Below are positions 25,404-33,450 of a DNA stretch of 64,000 nt, one piece after another (positions within the stretch are counted from its first letter, which is position 1; every line of letters starts with the position of its first letter). Below the pieces are notes generated by a model, which was not told the DNA's origin, ran no database searches, and saw only the letters and a program-made list of their open reading frames with translations. The stretch is from Paenibacillus naphthalenovorans. Lineage in GTDB: Bacteria > Bacillota > Bacilli > Paenibacillales > NBRC-103111. Location of the stretch: positions 310,001 through 374,000 of the forward strand of contig NZ_FNDY01000001.1 in NCBI RefSeq assembly GCF_900099895.1. Reading direction: 5' to 3'. Made by a program: the position numbers and the translations under genes.

Positions 25404-25730
25404 TTATCTTTTGTCCAAAAGCCGCATGTGGGCATTGTAAATTTGGCCGCCGCTTGTCAATACGAAGCAATGACCGCTCTTTTTGTAATCTATGGTCATG
25501 CGCTCCTCGAAAAAGACTTCATGCTTGCGATCCATCAGCAGAGGGTAAGGCTCGTCCTGAACCGTGAAATCGTTGCTGTCGGGCTTGTCCGTAATCCATA
25601 ACGTCGGCACGCCGCTGACCGCGCAGCCGCAGCCTTCCGCGTCATAGACCAGCTTCAGCTTGCCGCCGGCAGCGGCGCTCAACTTTGAATCAATCTCCCT
25701 AGCGGCCTCTTCGGTAAAAGTAATATGCAT
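25404..25730 (-). CDS. HesB/IscA-like iron-sulfur biosynthesis family protein (YqkB type)
   Basis: A ~108-residue protein starting MHITFTEEAAREIDSKL, the usual opening of the HesB-like fold, with KLKLVYDAEGCGC near residue 30 and a C-terminal YNAHMRLLDK. The three conserved cysteines of true A-type carriers are not all present (only CGC), placing it in the YqkB/YneR-like branch whose role in Fe-S assembly is unproven. GGAGGAGA lies 9-12 bases before the ATG at 25730; a GTG three codons earlier (25739) is an alternative. It may be co-transcribed with the carbonic anhydrase downstream. Confidence 0.78.
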   Translation of the reverse strand: MHITFTEEAAREIDSKLSAAAGGKLKLVYDAEGCGCAVSGVPTLWITDKPDSNDFTVQDEPYPLLMDRKHEVFFEERMTIDYKKSGHCFVLTSGGQIYNAHMRLLDKR

Positions 25731-25840
25731 GGTGTTCACTCTCCTCCTCTATCTATCATACCCCATTTTGGAGAAATTTGCTTCTGTTTTCAAGAGGAAG
25801 TATGATCAAGATATACCGATAAAGGAAAGGGGCATGCCGA

Positions 25841-27358
25841 GTGACGACATCAAGCTTTGAAACAAAGTTGAACGACTTCAAGCACTATTTAAAAAAGATG
25901 AAAAGCTACGAGGAAGCCGTAGGACTCATCTATTGGGATATGCGCACGGGAGCGCCGAGAAAAGGGATTGCGACGCGCTCCGAGGTGGTAGGCGAGCTTT
26001 CCGGCGAGCTGTTCAAAATGTCGGTGTCGGATGAAATGGGAGCGTTTCTGGACTATTTTGCTTCCCCTGAGGTGAACGACCGGCTGGATCCCTTATATAG
26101 GAAGATCGTCAGCGAATGCCGGAAGGAGTACGACCGCAGTAAAAAAATTCCTCCCAAACGCTATCAGGAATACGTTGTGCTCACTTCCCAGTCGGAAGCG
26201 GCATGGGAAGCAGCTAAAGAACAGGCGGACTTTGCGGGCTTCCAGCCTTATCTGGAAAAAATTGTGGATATGAATCTGGAGTTTATCGATTTATGGGGTT
26301 ACAAGGGACATAAGTATAACACGCTGCTGGATATGTATGAGCCGGGCATGACGGTGGAGAAGCTCGATCAGGTATTCGGCGCGCTCCGTGAGAAGGTTGT
26401 GCCGCTGCTTACCGCCATTCAGTCTTCGCCGCATAAACCGGATACGTCCTTTTTAAAACAGGAGTTTGATAAGGAAAAGCAAAAGCGGTTCAGCCTGTAT
26501 ATCCTTGAGCAAATGGGCTATGATTTTGAGGCCGGAAGACTGGACGAAACCGTCCATCCGTTTGCTACCGGTCTGAATCCGGGCGATGTGCGGATTACGA
26601 CCCGGTATTTGCCCGACGATGTGAACAGTGCATTGTTCGGTACGATCCATGAGGGCGGGCATGCACTGTACGAACAGAACATTTCGCCGGATCTGATCGG
26701 CACGCCTCTGTGCACCGGCACATCGATGGGCATACATGAGTCGCAGTCCCGCTTCTGGGAAAATATGATCGGCCGGAGCCGTCCTTTCTGGACCCAATAC
26801 TACGGGAAGCTGCAGAACAATTACCCCGGACAGTTCGATCATGTCGCTATGGAGGACTTTTACCGGGCTACCAATGAAGTGAAGCCTTCGCTGATCCGCA
26901 TCGAGGCCGATGAGCTTACATATAATCTGCATATTATGGTTCGCTATGAAATTGAAAAGGCATTGTTCAGCGGCAGCGTGAAGGTGGCTGACCTGCCGGA
27001 GATCTGGAACGAAAAATACCGCGACTACCTTGGAGTCGTACCGGCCCACAATGGGGAAGGGGTGCTTCAGGACGTGCACTGGTCCGGAGGCGCTTTCGGT
27101 TATTTCCCTTCTTATGCGCTCGGCAATATGTACGCGGCGCAGATCATGCGTACGCTTCGGCAGGATTTGGACCTGGACGCCCTGATTCGGGAAGGAAATC
27201 TGCATCCGATCAAGGACTGGCTAACGGACAAAATTTACCGTCACGGCAAAAGCCTGACGCCAACGGAAATCATTACGCAGGTCACCGGAGAGGAGTTGAA
27301 TCCCGACTATTTGGTGGATTACTTGCGCGAGAAATATTCGGATATTTACAGGCTCTAA
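25841..27358 (+). CDS. M32-family metallocarboxypeptidase (thermostable carboxypeptidase 1)
   Basis: A full-length 505-residue Zn enzyme that removes C-terminal amino acids from peptides. The HExxH motif is HEGGH at residues 270-274 (FGTIHEGGHALYEQN), and the family's second motif is GIHESQSRFWEN about 25 residues later with Glu as third ligand. GNMYAAQIM, GLNPGDVRITTRY and the DXRXT-type GDVRIT motif are also present. The start is GTG at 25841 with AAAGGGG upstream. It is a single gene bounded by a terminator. Confidence 0.95.
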   Translation: MTTSSFETKLNDFKHYLKKMKSYEEAVGLIYWDMRTGAPRKGIATRSEVVGELSGELFKMSVSDEMGAFLDYFASPEVNDRLDPLYRKIVSECRKEYDRSKKIPPKRYQEYVVLTSQSEAAWEAAKEQADFAGFQPYLEKIVDMNLEFIDLWGYKGHKYNTLLDMYEPGMTVEKLDQVFGALREKVVPLLTAIQSSPHKPDTSFLKQEFDKEKQKRFSLYILEQMGYDFEAGRLDETVHPFATGLNPGDVRITTRYLPDDVNSALFGTIHEGGHALYEQNISPDLIGTPLCTGTSMGIHESQSRFWENMIGRSRPFWTQYYGKLQNNYPGQFDHVAMEDFYRATNEVKPSLIRIEADELTYNLHIMVRYEIEKALFSGSVKVADLPEIWNEKYRDYLGVVPAHNGEGVLQDVHWSGGAFGYFPSYALGNMYAAQIMRTLRQDLDLDALIREGNLHPIKDWLTDKIYRHGKSLTPTEIITQVTGEELNPDYLVDYLREKYSDIYRL

Positions 27359-27374
27359 ACATTCATTCATTAAC

Positions 27375-27411
27375 AAGGCATTCCTTGGGCATCCGGGGAA
27401 TGCCTTATTCC
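27375..27411 (+). terminator. Terminator of the carboxypeptidase gene
   Basis: AAGGCATTCC (27375-27384) pairs perfectly with 27397-27406. The following tract (ATTCC) is only weakly T-rich. Confidence 0.7.
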
Positions 27412-27512
27412 ATGTTGACGACTTTTTCCGGCGGTCCATCCTGAACCTTTCCTTGGGCGGGTGCATATGATGGCATCAAGAATTGTAGAAGCAGACAGGG
27501 AGGGACTGGCCT

Positions 27513-28541
27513 ATGAAAACGATGCGGCGGGTAAAAGGGTATGCTTTTGTGCTTGCGCTCATACTGACTGTGGGTGCGGTGCTTGCAGGCTGCAGCCCGG
27601 AAAAGGCGGGAGACATTCAGAAGGTGCGGGTGGGCGAGGTCACGCGCTCGATCTTCTATGCCCCGGAGTATGTGGCGATCAGCAAGGGATTTTTTAAGGA
27701 TCAGGGATTGGATATCGAGCTGACGACAACGTTCGGAGGCGATAAAACGATGACGACACTGCTGTCAGGAGGCATCGATGTCGCGCTGGTCGGATCGGAA
27801 ACTTCCATTTATGTGCATCAGCAGGGCAGTGCCGATCCGGTGATTAACTTCGCTCAATTGACGCAAACAGACGGTACGTTTCTGGTTTCCCGCAGCAAAC
27901 CGGCGGGCGACTTCGATTGGAATACACTGAAGGGGAGCACCTTCCTTGGTCAAAGAAAAGGCGGAATGCCGCAGATGGCCGGAGAGTATACGCTGAAAAA
28001 ACACGGTATCGATCCGCATAAGGATTTGAACCTTCTCCAGAACGTCGATTTTGCCAACATTCCTACGGCGTTCGCCTCCGGAACAGGTGATTATGTGCAG
28101 CTGTTCGAACCGCAGGCGACGATGTTCGAGAAGGAAGGAAAAGGGTATGTGATCGCCTCGTTCGGGGCAGAAAGCGGGAAGCTGCCTTACACGGTCTTTA
28201 TGGCCAAAAAAAGCTACATCGACCAAAATCATGAAACGATTCAAAAGTTTGCGAATGCGGTGCAGCAGGCCCAGAATTGGGTGCAGAAAAACGGTTCCGA
28301 CGAAATAACGGAGGCGATAGCGCCGTTTTTCCAGGATACGGATAAGGAAATTATAAAAAGCGTCGTAGAGCGCTATAAAAGTCAGGGCTCCTTCGCAACC
28401 GACGGGATTGTCGATGAGCAGGAGTGGAACCATCTTCAGGACATCATGCAGGCAGCCGGAGAGCTGAAGCAGCGGGTGGATCACCAAACGCTTGTCGATA
28501 CCCGCTTTGCCGAACAGGCTAAGCAAACCGTAAAAGAATGA
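27513..28541 (+). CDS. ABC transporter substrate-binding lipoprotein (NMT1/SsuA-like)
   Basis: A 342-residue exported lipoprotein; the lipobox VLAGC ends a signal peptide at about residue 26. The mature part opens with VRVGEVTRSIFYAPEYVAIS and KGFFKDQGLDIELTTTFGGD, typical of the NMT1/THI5-like fold that binds sulfonates, nitrate, taurine or pyrimidine precursors of thiamine. The GxDVALVGSE segment and the ligand-loop GGMPQMAG follow. GGGAGG precedes the ATG. ATPase and permease genes follow on the same strand, making a complete importer. Confidence 0.88.
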   Translation: MKTMRRVKGYAFVLALILTVGAVLAGCSPEKAGDIQKVRVGEVTRSIFYAPEYVAISKGFFKDQGLDIELTTTFGGDKTMTTLLSGGIDVALVGSETSIYVHQQGSADPVINFAQLTQTDGTFLVSRSKPAGDFDWNTLKGSTFLGQRKGGMPQMAGEYTLKKHGIDPHKDLNLLQNVDFANIPTAFASGTGDYVQLFEPQATMFEKEGKGYVIASFGAESGKLPYTVFMAKKSYIDQNHETIQKFANAVQQAQNWVQKNGSDEITEAIAPFFQDTDKEIIKSVVERYKSQGSFATDGIVDEQEWNHLQDIMQAAGELKQRVDHQTLVDTRFAEQAKQTVKE

Positions 28542-28641
28542 GGAAAGACGGAGGATCAAGCAGCGATAGGGGCGGTCATGGAAATCAAAGCCGGGCGCCT
28601 CTTCGCTATCTTCATCAAGACAAGGCAAGGGAGGGATGAGC

Positions 28642-29439
28642 ATGATATCCGCCGTGGAATTGAACGGCGTGTCGCAGGTGTATGTCAATAGGAAAGGCAC
28701 TTTCACAGCGCTTAAAGATATTGATCTTACCATCCGTCCGGGTGAATTCGTGACCCTGATCGGTCCAAGCGGCTGCGGCAAGACGACCTTGCTTTCACTG
28801 ATCAGCGGACTGCTACCCCCGACTTCCGGGACCATTCGCATTCTGGGGGAGGAGATTCGGAAGCCGACGGCCAAGGTGGGGTATATGCTGCAGCAGGACT
28901 ACTTATTCCCGTGGCGCACCATTGATGAGAACGCGTCGATCGGTTTGGAACTGCTCGGCCGGCTGAATGAGCATACCCGTTCGTCCGTACTGGCGCTGCT
29001 GGATGAAATGGGCCTGAGCGATCAAGTTGACCGTTATCCCCACCAGCTTTCCGGAGGAATGCGGCAAAGGGTGGCGCTTGTGCGGACACTTGCTCCCGAA
29101 CCGGATATTTTACTGCTGGATGAGCCGTTCTCCGCACTCGATTACCAAACCAAGCTGCAGCTTGAGGACCTGGTAGCCCAAACGCTGAAGGCGCGGAAAA
29201 AAACCGCGGTGCTCGTGACGCATGATATTTCTGAAGCGATTGCCATGAGCGACCGTATTATCGTGCTGCGTCCGAATCCGGGGCGCGTGCTGGCGGAGGT
29301 GGAAGTGCCCGAAGCGATCCGCAGGGCGCTGCCGCTCAAAGCACGGGAGGAGCACGGATTTCATGAATTGTTTCATTATTTGTGGGGGCTTTTTGAGCAG
29401 ATGGACAAGAGGGGAGGGAACAAAAGTGGAGCGGAGTGA
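28642..29439 (+). CDS. ABC transporter ATPase (SsuB/TauB type)
   Basis: A ~265-residue ATPase with all nucleotide-binding motifs: Walker [10 protein letters not shown] near residue 42, Q-loop [10 protein letters not shown], signature [13 protein letters not shown], Walker [13 protein letters not shown] and H-loop LVTHDISEA. It pairs with the adjacent permease. GGGAGGG abuts the ATG at 28636, so the second ATG (28642), 6 bases away, is the better start. It lies ~100 bases after the binding protein gene. Confidence 0.92.
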   Translation: MISAVELNGVSQVYVNRKGTFTALKDIDLTIRPGEFVTLIGPSGCGKTTLLSLISGLLPPTSGTIRILGEEIRKPTAKVGYMLQQDYLFPWRTIDENASIGLELLGRLNEHTRSSVLALLDEMGLSDQVDRYPHQLSGGMRQRVALVRTLAPEPDILLLDEPFSALDYQTKLQLEDLVAQTLKARKKTAVLVTHDISEAIAMSDRIIVLRPNPGRVLAEVEVPEAIRRALPLKAREEHGFHELFHYLWGLFEQMDKRGGNKSGAE

Positions 29440-30277
29440 ACGAATCGGACTTCGGAATGAGACCGGAGTCTCCATGGATCCGTTGGCCGAGCGAGTCTTC
29501 GAGCAGTATCGCAGCAGGGAGCGAAAGCTTGCCTTCTATGTTCGTTTGACACAGTGGACCATGCTGATTTTGTTTATCGGGTTATGGGAAGCGGCCAGCC
29601 GGCTTCAATGGATTGACGGGCTGCTGTTCAGCTCGCCCAGCCGGGTCGCAGGGCTGCTGCTGGAGAAGACGGCTGACGGAACTATGCTGGTTCACACTTG
29701 GGTAACGGTATGGGAGACGGTGGTCGGCTTCCTGCTGGGCACGGTCATGGGCGCCTCCATTGCAGCACTCATCTGGTTCTCCCCGTTTCTTTCACGGGTG
29801 CTGGATCCGTACATTGTCGTCTTGAACAGTTTGCCCAAAGTAGCGCTCGGGCCGCTTTTTATCGTGGCGCTCGGGCCCGGAATGATGTCGATCATCGCCA
29901 CCACGCTTTCCATCACCGTGATTATCACGATATTGGTCATCTATAACAGCTTCCGTGAGGTGGACCCGAATTTGATCAAGGTCGTGCAGATCTTCGGCGG
30001 GAGCCGGCGTACGGTTTTCCGTAAAGTCATTTTACCCGCCTCCTATCCCACCATCGTTTCTACGCTTAAGGTGAATGTTGGATTGTCTTGGGTCGGGGTT
30101 ATCGTGGGCGAATACCTCGTATCCAAACAAGGGCTGGGTTACTTGATCATCTATGGCTTTCAGGTCTTCAACTTCACGCTGGTGATCGGCAGCTTGTTTA
30201 TCATTGCTATCGCGGCGACGGTGATGTATCAAGGCGTAGCTTACCTCGAAGGCAAGCTGGTAGGGAGAAGGCGGTAA
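29426..30277 (+). CDS. ABC transporter permease (SsuC/TauC type)
   Basis: A ~283-residue permease with about six helices and a binding-protein-dependent EAA loop ([20 protein letters not shown] and [19 protein letters not shown]). [18 protein letters not shown] and [18 protein letters not shown] are family landmarks. The start chosen is GTG at 29426, 9 bases after GGGGAGGG, overlapping the ATPase gene by 14 bases; ATG at 29474 is an alternative. Substrate of the system (sulfonate, nitrate, thiamine precursor) cannot be decided from sequence alone. Confidence 0.9.
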   Translation: MERSERIGLRNETGVSMDPLAERVFEQYRSRERKLAFYVRLTQWTMLILFIGLWEAASRLQWIDGLLFSSPSRVAGLLLEKTADGTMLVHTWVTVWETVVGFLLGTVMGASIAALIWFSPFLSRVLDPYIVVLNSLPKVALGPLFIVALGPGMMSIIATTLSITVIITILVIYNSFREVDPNLIKVVQIFGGSRRTVFRKVILPASYPTIVSTLKVNVGLSWVGVIVGEYLVSKQGLGYLIIYGFQVFNFTLVIGSLFIIAIAATVMYQGVAYLEGKLVGRRR

Positions 30278-30287
30278 AGAGTATACG

Positions 30288-30318
30288 GGAATCGGCTCAG
30301 CGGGCGGTTCCTTTTTTT
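30288..30318 (+). terminator. Terminator of the SsuABC-like operon
   Basis: GGAATCG (30288-30294) pairs with CGGTTCC (30305-30311) with one wobble, followed by T7. Confidence 0.75.
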
Positions 30319-30370
30319 GTGCTCAAGGCTCATTGAGGATAACATCTGAAAAAGGCAATATGCGGGGTAC

Positions 30371-30964
30371 ATGGTGTCGAGCTTGAATCTGCTCGAATAC
30401 AAAGTGAGGGTGGTGCTGCTGTTCTCGCAGATTTTTAACGAGCTAGCGCGCCATTTGAGAGATACAGAGCATATCTGGAGCGGAGGCGGTGGACTGCTGG
30501 AGGCTGAAGATATGCTGGAGCAGGCGATCCGGGCGCCGCGGCCCGCCTATTTCTATATGCGCGAGCGGCAATTGGAAGCGATTCGGCGGAGGGTACAGCT
30601 TGTCGCCAGGGTCTATCAAATGCTGCCGCACGGAGAACTGCCGGCCGGCGTGTTTGAGGAACTCGCAGAGGACGTGAAGATGCCGCGCTGTACGGGAAGA
30701 GCGGAGAACCGGCTGGCGGAGCTGGAAAAGCAGTTCAAATCCATGCCGCTGCCGTCAACGCGAGAAGAGTTCGAGATTCGCGCCGAGCTGCTGCAGATCA
30801 CGGAAGAGAGGAAGGTCTATTTTAGCGTAGCCAAACGGGAAAAACGTCCTGTGGGGCAGGACGCTTATCAACGGCACGTTTCTGAGAAACTTTTGAAATT
30901 CATTAAAAATGACAAAGAAAATGGCACACTAGACGAATGTCCTGCATACAAATGTAATGAATGA
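30371..30964 (+). CDS. Hypothetical protein upstream of cotE
   Basis: A 197-residue protein, predicted helical and charged, with no family I recognise. The N-terminus is hydrophobic-amphipathic (VVLLFSQIFNELARHLRD), the middle has a Tyr/Arg-rich helix (YFYMRERQLEAIRRRVQLVA), and the C-terminal part (ENRLAELEKQFKSMPLPSTR, EEFEIRAELLQITEERKVYF) resembles a coiled coil. In B. subtilis the place before cotE is held by ymcA (ricA), also a helical protein, but the match here is too weak to assign. Its stop lies 22 bases before the cotE start. Only a weak GGGGT precedes the ATG. Confidence 0.6.
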   Translation: MVSSLNLLEYKVRVVLLFSQIFNELARHLRDTEHIWSGGGGLLEAEDMLEQAIRAPRPAYFYMRERQLEAIRRRVQLVARVYQMLPHGELPAGVFEELAEDVKMPRCTGRAENRLAELEKQFKSMPLPSTREEFEIRAELLQITEERKVYFSVAKREKRPVGQDAYQRHVSEKLLKFIKNDKENGTLDECPAYKCNE

Positions 30965-30986
30965 TTGTATGGAGGAGGTTAGAAGG

Positions 30987-31553
30987 ATGTCAATAGATAA
31001 AGATTTGCAGTGCAGAGAGATCTATACGAAGGCTGTCTGTGGCAAAGGACGCAAATTCTCACAAGTAACCAATTCGATCACTCCGCCTCATGCTCCGACA
31101 AGTATTTTGGGTGCTTGGATCATCAACAACCAATACGATGCGGTAAAGTCGGGTGAACATGTGGAAGTGGTAGGTACTTACGACGTCAACATATGGTATT
31201 CCTACGACCGGAATACCAAAACCGATGTTGCGAAAGAAACCGTATCTTATTCGGAGTTGGTGTCGCTTCACTATCTTGATAAAAAGCATAAGCCGTCTAC
31301 AGCGGAAGTGTCGGCTATCGCTACCCAGGAACCGAACTGCGTGGAAGCAAGCATCTCCTCTCATGGAGATACTGTGCTTATTCGCGTGGAACGGGAATTT
31401 AAGGTGGAAATGATCGCAGAGACGAAGGTATGCGTGGTGGTATGCCCTAACGGCTGCGATGATTTCGACGACAAGCATGTGGATTTCGACAGCACCGAGG
31501 ACGGCGATTATGAGGACCTGGATCCCGATCTGTTAGACGAGGAACTGGACTGA
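30987..31553 (+). CDS. cotE: Outer spore coat morphogenetic protein CotE
   Basis: A 188-residue CotE, which directs assembly of the outer spore coat around the forespore. Recognisable parts are QCREIYTKAVCGKGRKFSQV at the start, TSILGAWIINNQYDA, DVNIWYSYDRNTKTDVAKET and the strongly acidic C-terminal tail (after residue 160), which is a hallmark. The ATG at 30987 has GGAGGAGG at 30971-30978; the frame is open to 30957. As in B. subtilis it lies upstream of mutS, though here a second gene intervenes. A GCATACAAAT stretch at 30944-30953 could be a late-sporulation -10 element. Confidence 0.93.
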   Translation: MSIDKDLQCREIYTKAVCGKGRKFSQVTNSITPPHAPTSILGAWIINNQYDAVKSGEHVEVVGTYDVNIWYSYDRNTKTDVAKETVSYSELVSLHYLDKKHKPSTAEVSAIATQEPNCVEASISSHGDTVLIRVEREFKVEMIAETKVCVVVCPNGCDDFDDKHVDFDSTEDGDYEDLDPDLLDEELD

Positions 31554-31598
31554 TCCGATCTTTCCTTAACATCATATGCCGGAACAAGGCATTTCGGC

Positions 31599-31621
31599 AG
31601 AGGGCGTCAGCCCTCTTTTTT
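31599..31621 (+). terminator. Terminator of cotE
   Basis: AGAGGGC / GCCCTCT with a GTCA loop and a T6 tract. Confidence 0.9.
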
Positions 31622-31755
31622 GTTCCCGGCGGTTGTCCGCTTAAAAATGGGCTGGTTGGGCAGGGCGGGTATGTGCCAAGACTGCTTGTCAGAAGTCCTG
31701 CCGGCTTGGCCATCGCCTGGGCATTACCGCAAACTTGAAGAAGGAGGACCTCCTT

Positions 31756-33246
31756 ATGCGCGCATTTTTGCTGCATTCCAACGAACCTGCGCTGGAACTG
31801 TTGTTAGACAAGCTGACCATTGCTCACGGGAGCCGATTGCCTTCTGAACAAGAAGCATGGTTTATCATCCACTGGGGCGCTTACCATCCGGAAAGAGGCC
31901 ATGCCGAGGCGCTTCAACCGGTCAAAAGCCTGCTTCTTTCTTTACAGCCTGCAAGAGTGGCAGAGCTGTTGAAAATGCATGGAATAGACTGTGCTTTGGA
32001 AGAGAACCCGTCCGCAAAGGGGAACCCGTCGTCAGCTGCGCGGACGAACCTGACCGCCGCAGCCGCCGCTCCCGGGAAAGGGAGGCGCTGGACCCATATC
32101 TATGCGGTGCCCGTTTTTCATCTGCAGGCGCTATCCTTGTTTCATCAATCTTTTGGCGTATACTACAGTTCGGGCGCGCCTTCGGGGGTGCGGATTCGTG
32201 ATGGGGCGGCGGCCGAATGGACGGAGCTCGGCACCGACCGGCCTACATATTACGCCGCGCATGCGATGCGCGAAGCCGTGAAAACGATCTATGCGCTTGG
32301 ACTCGACTACGGCGTTGTCCGCGTTGGTGTCAGGCCGGACGGCACGATGGCCGTGCTTCGCCTGGAGGCGATTCCCCAATTGACGCCCCGGCTGGCCGAG
32401 CTGTTCGCCGAAGCGATGAACCGCTTTGACGAGCAGTTGGCTTCCGGCGTTTTCAGCCGGCACAAAGAAGTGATGCTGGGCGCGGACCCTGAATTTCTGC
32501 TGCTTACCCCGGGGGGGAAAGTCAAATTCGCCTCCCGTTATGTCGATAAGGATGGTCCCTTCGGCTGCGATGCCATCGTGCTCCGGAGCCGAAGGAAAAT
32601 ATTCCCCCTGGCCGAGCTGCGGCCGAAGCCGAGCACCGAGGTGCGGGAGCTCCTCATTCATCTTCACAGGACGATGCAGCTTGCCGCAAAGCGGATCACG
32701 GATTCGGATCTGCTCTGGGTGGCGGGCGGAATGCCCGTTCGCGGGCTTCCGCTGGGAGGACATATTCACTTCAGCGGGACTCCGCTGGACGGCAGGCTGC
32801 TGCGGGCGCTGGATAACTATATTGCACTCCCGCTGACCCTGCTTGAGGACACGACGACCGGCTGGCGCAAGCCGCAATACGGATTTCTGGGCGATTTTCG
32901 CAAGGCCAGGCACGGTGGATTCGAATACCGCGTCCTGCCGAGCTGGATGGTTTCTCCGACGGTAGCCAAGGGGGTGCTGGCCCTCGCGAAGCTGGTGGCC
33001 GAACATTACCTTGAACTGAAACAGCGGCCGCTTGCGGAGCCCGAGGTAACGAGAGCCTATTATCAAGGGGACAAAGCACGCATCCGGCCGCTGCTTTCGG
33101 CGCTTTGGCGTGATGTAGAGAAGCTGCCCGGTTACGCGCGCCATGAATCCTATCTCCTTCCGCTTCGCCGCATGATGCTGCAGATGAGGTCCTGGAATGA
33201 ACGGGAGGACATCCGCCCCAAATGGAAAATCTCTCCCTTTGCATAG
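31756..33246 (+). CDS. Putative COOH-NH2 ligase (phage-type amidoligase) domain protein between cotE and mutS
   Basis: A 496-residue protein. The C-terminal half (about 235-495) looks like a COOH-NH2 ligase type 2 / glutamine-synthetase-fold amidoligase: MLGADPEFLLLTPGGKVKF near residue 240, ELRPKPSTEVRELLIHLHRT, and GLPLGGHIHFSGTPLDGR near residue 333 with ATP/metal-type His and Glu residues, then FEYRVLPSWMVSP. Such enzymes join a carboxyl to an amine using ATP. The N-terminal ~230 residues are not recognised. AAGGAGG at 31741-31747 fixes the start. The place beside cotE is suggestive of a role in spore coat or spore peptides, but that is inference. Confidence 0.75.
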   Translation: MRAFLLHSNEPALELLLDKLTIAHGSRLPSEQEAWFIIHWGAYHPERGHAEALQPVKSLLLSLQPARVAELLKMHGIDCALEENPSAKGNPSSAARTNLTAAAAAPGKGRRWTHIYAVPVFHLQALSLFHQSFGVYYSSGAPSGVRIRDGAAAEWTELGTDRPTYYAAHAMREAVKTIYALGLDYGVVRVGVRPDGTMAVLRLEAIPQLTPRLAELFAEAMNRFDEQLASGVFSRHKEVMLGADPEFLLLTPGGKVKFASRYVDKDGPFGCDAIVLRSRRKIFPLAELRPKPSTEVRELLIHLHRTMQLAAKRITDSDLLWVAGGMPVRGLPLGGHIHFSGTPLDGRLLRALDNYIALPLTLLEDTTTGWRKPQYGFLGDFRKARHGGFEYRVLPSWMVSPTVAKGVLALAKLVAEHYLELKQRPLAEPEVTRAYYQGDKARIRPLLSALWRDVEKLPGYARHESYLLPLRRMMLQMRSWNEREDIRPKWKISPFA

Positions 33247-33247
33247 A

Positions 33248-33274
33248 AGAGAACGCGAGTGTTCTCTATCTTTT
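33248..33274 (+). terminator. Probable terminator after the amidoligase gene
   Basis: AGAGAAC (33248-33254) and GTTCTCT (33261-33267), followed by ATCTTTTC. Modest T tract. Confidence 0.55.
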
Positions 33275-33450
33275 CGTGATATAATGATTGGCATGATAGA
33301 ATTAAAAGATAGAGTAACGAAGGTTTGCAAAGCTTGGCGGACTTTCGGAAACTCTTGCTGCCCGCAGAACGCGGCTGTACATAAGAACACGACGGATCGT
33401 TAAACGCATGTTTGCGGGCGATTTCGCAGCAGGCATCTGGAGGATGAAGC

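Noticed and set aside
32131-33390. 419-codon minus-strand frame opposite the amidoligase gene
   Set aside because: No recognisable motif and it spans the start region of mutS control sequences; shadow of the real gene.
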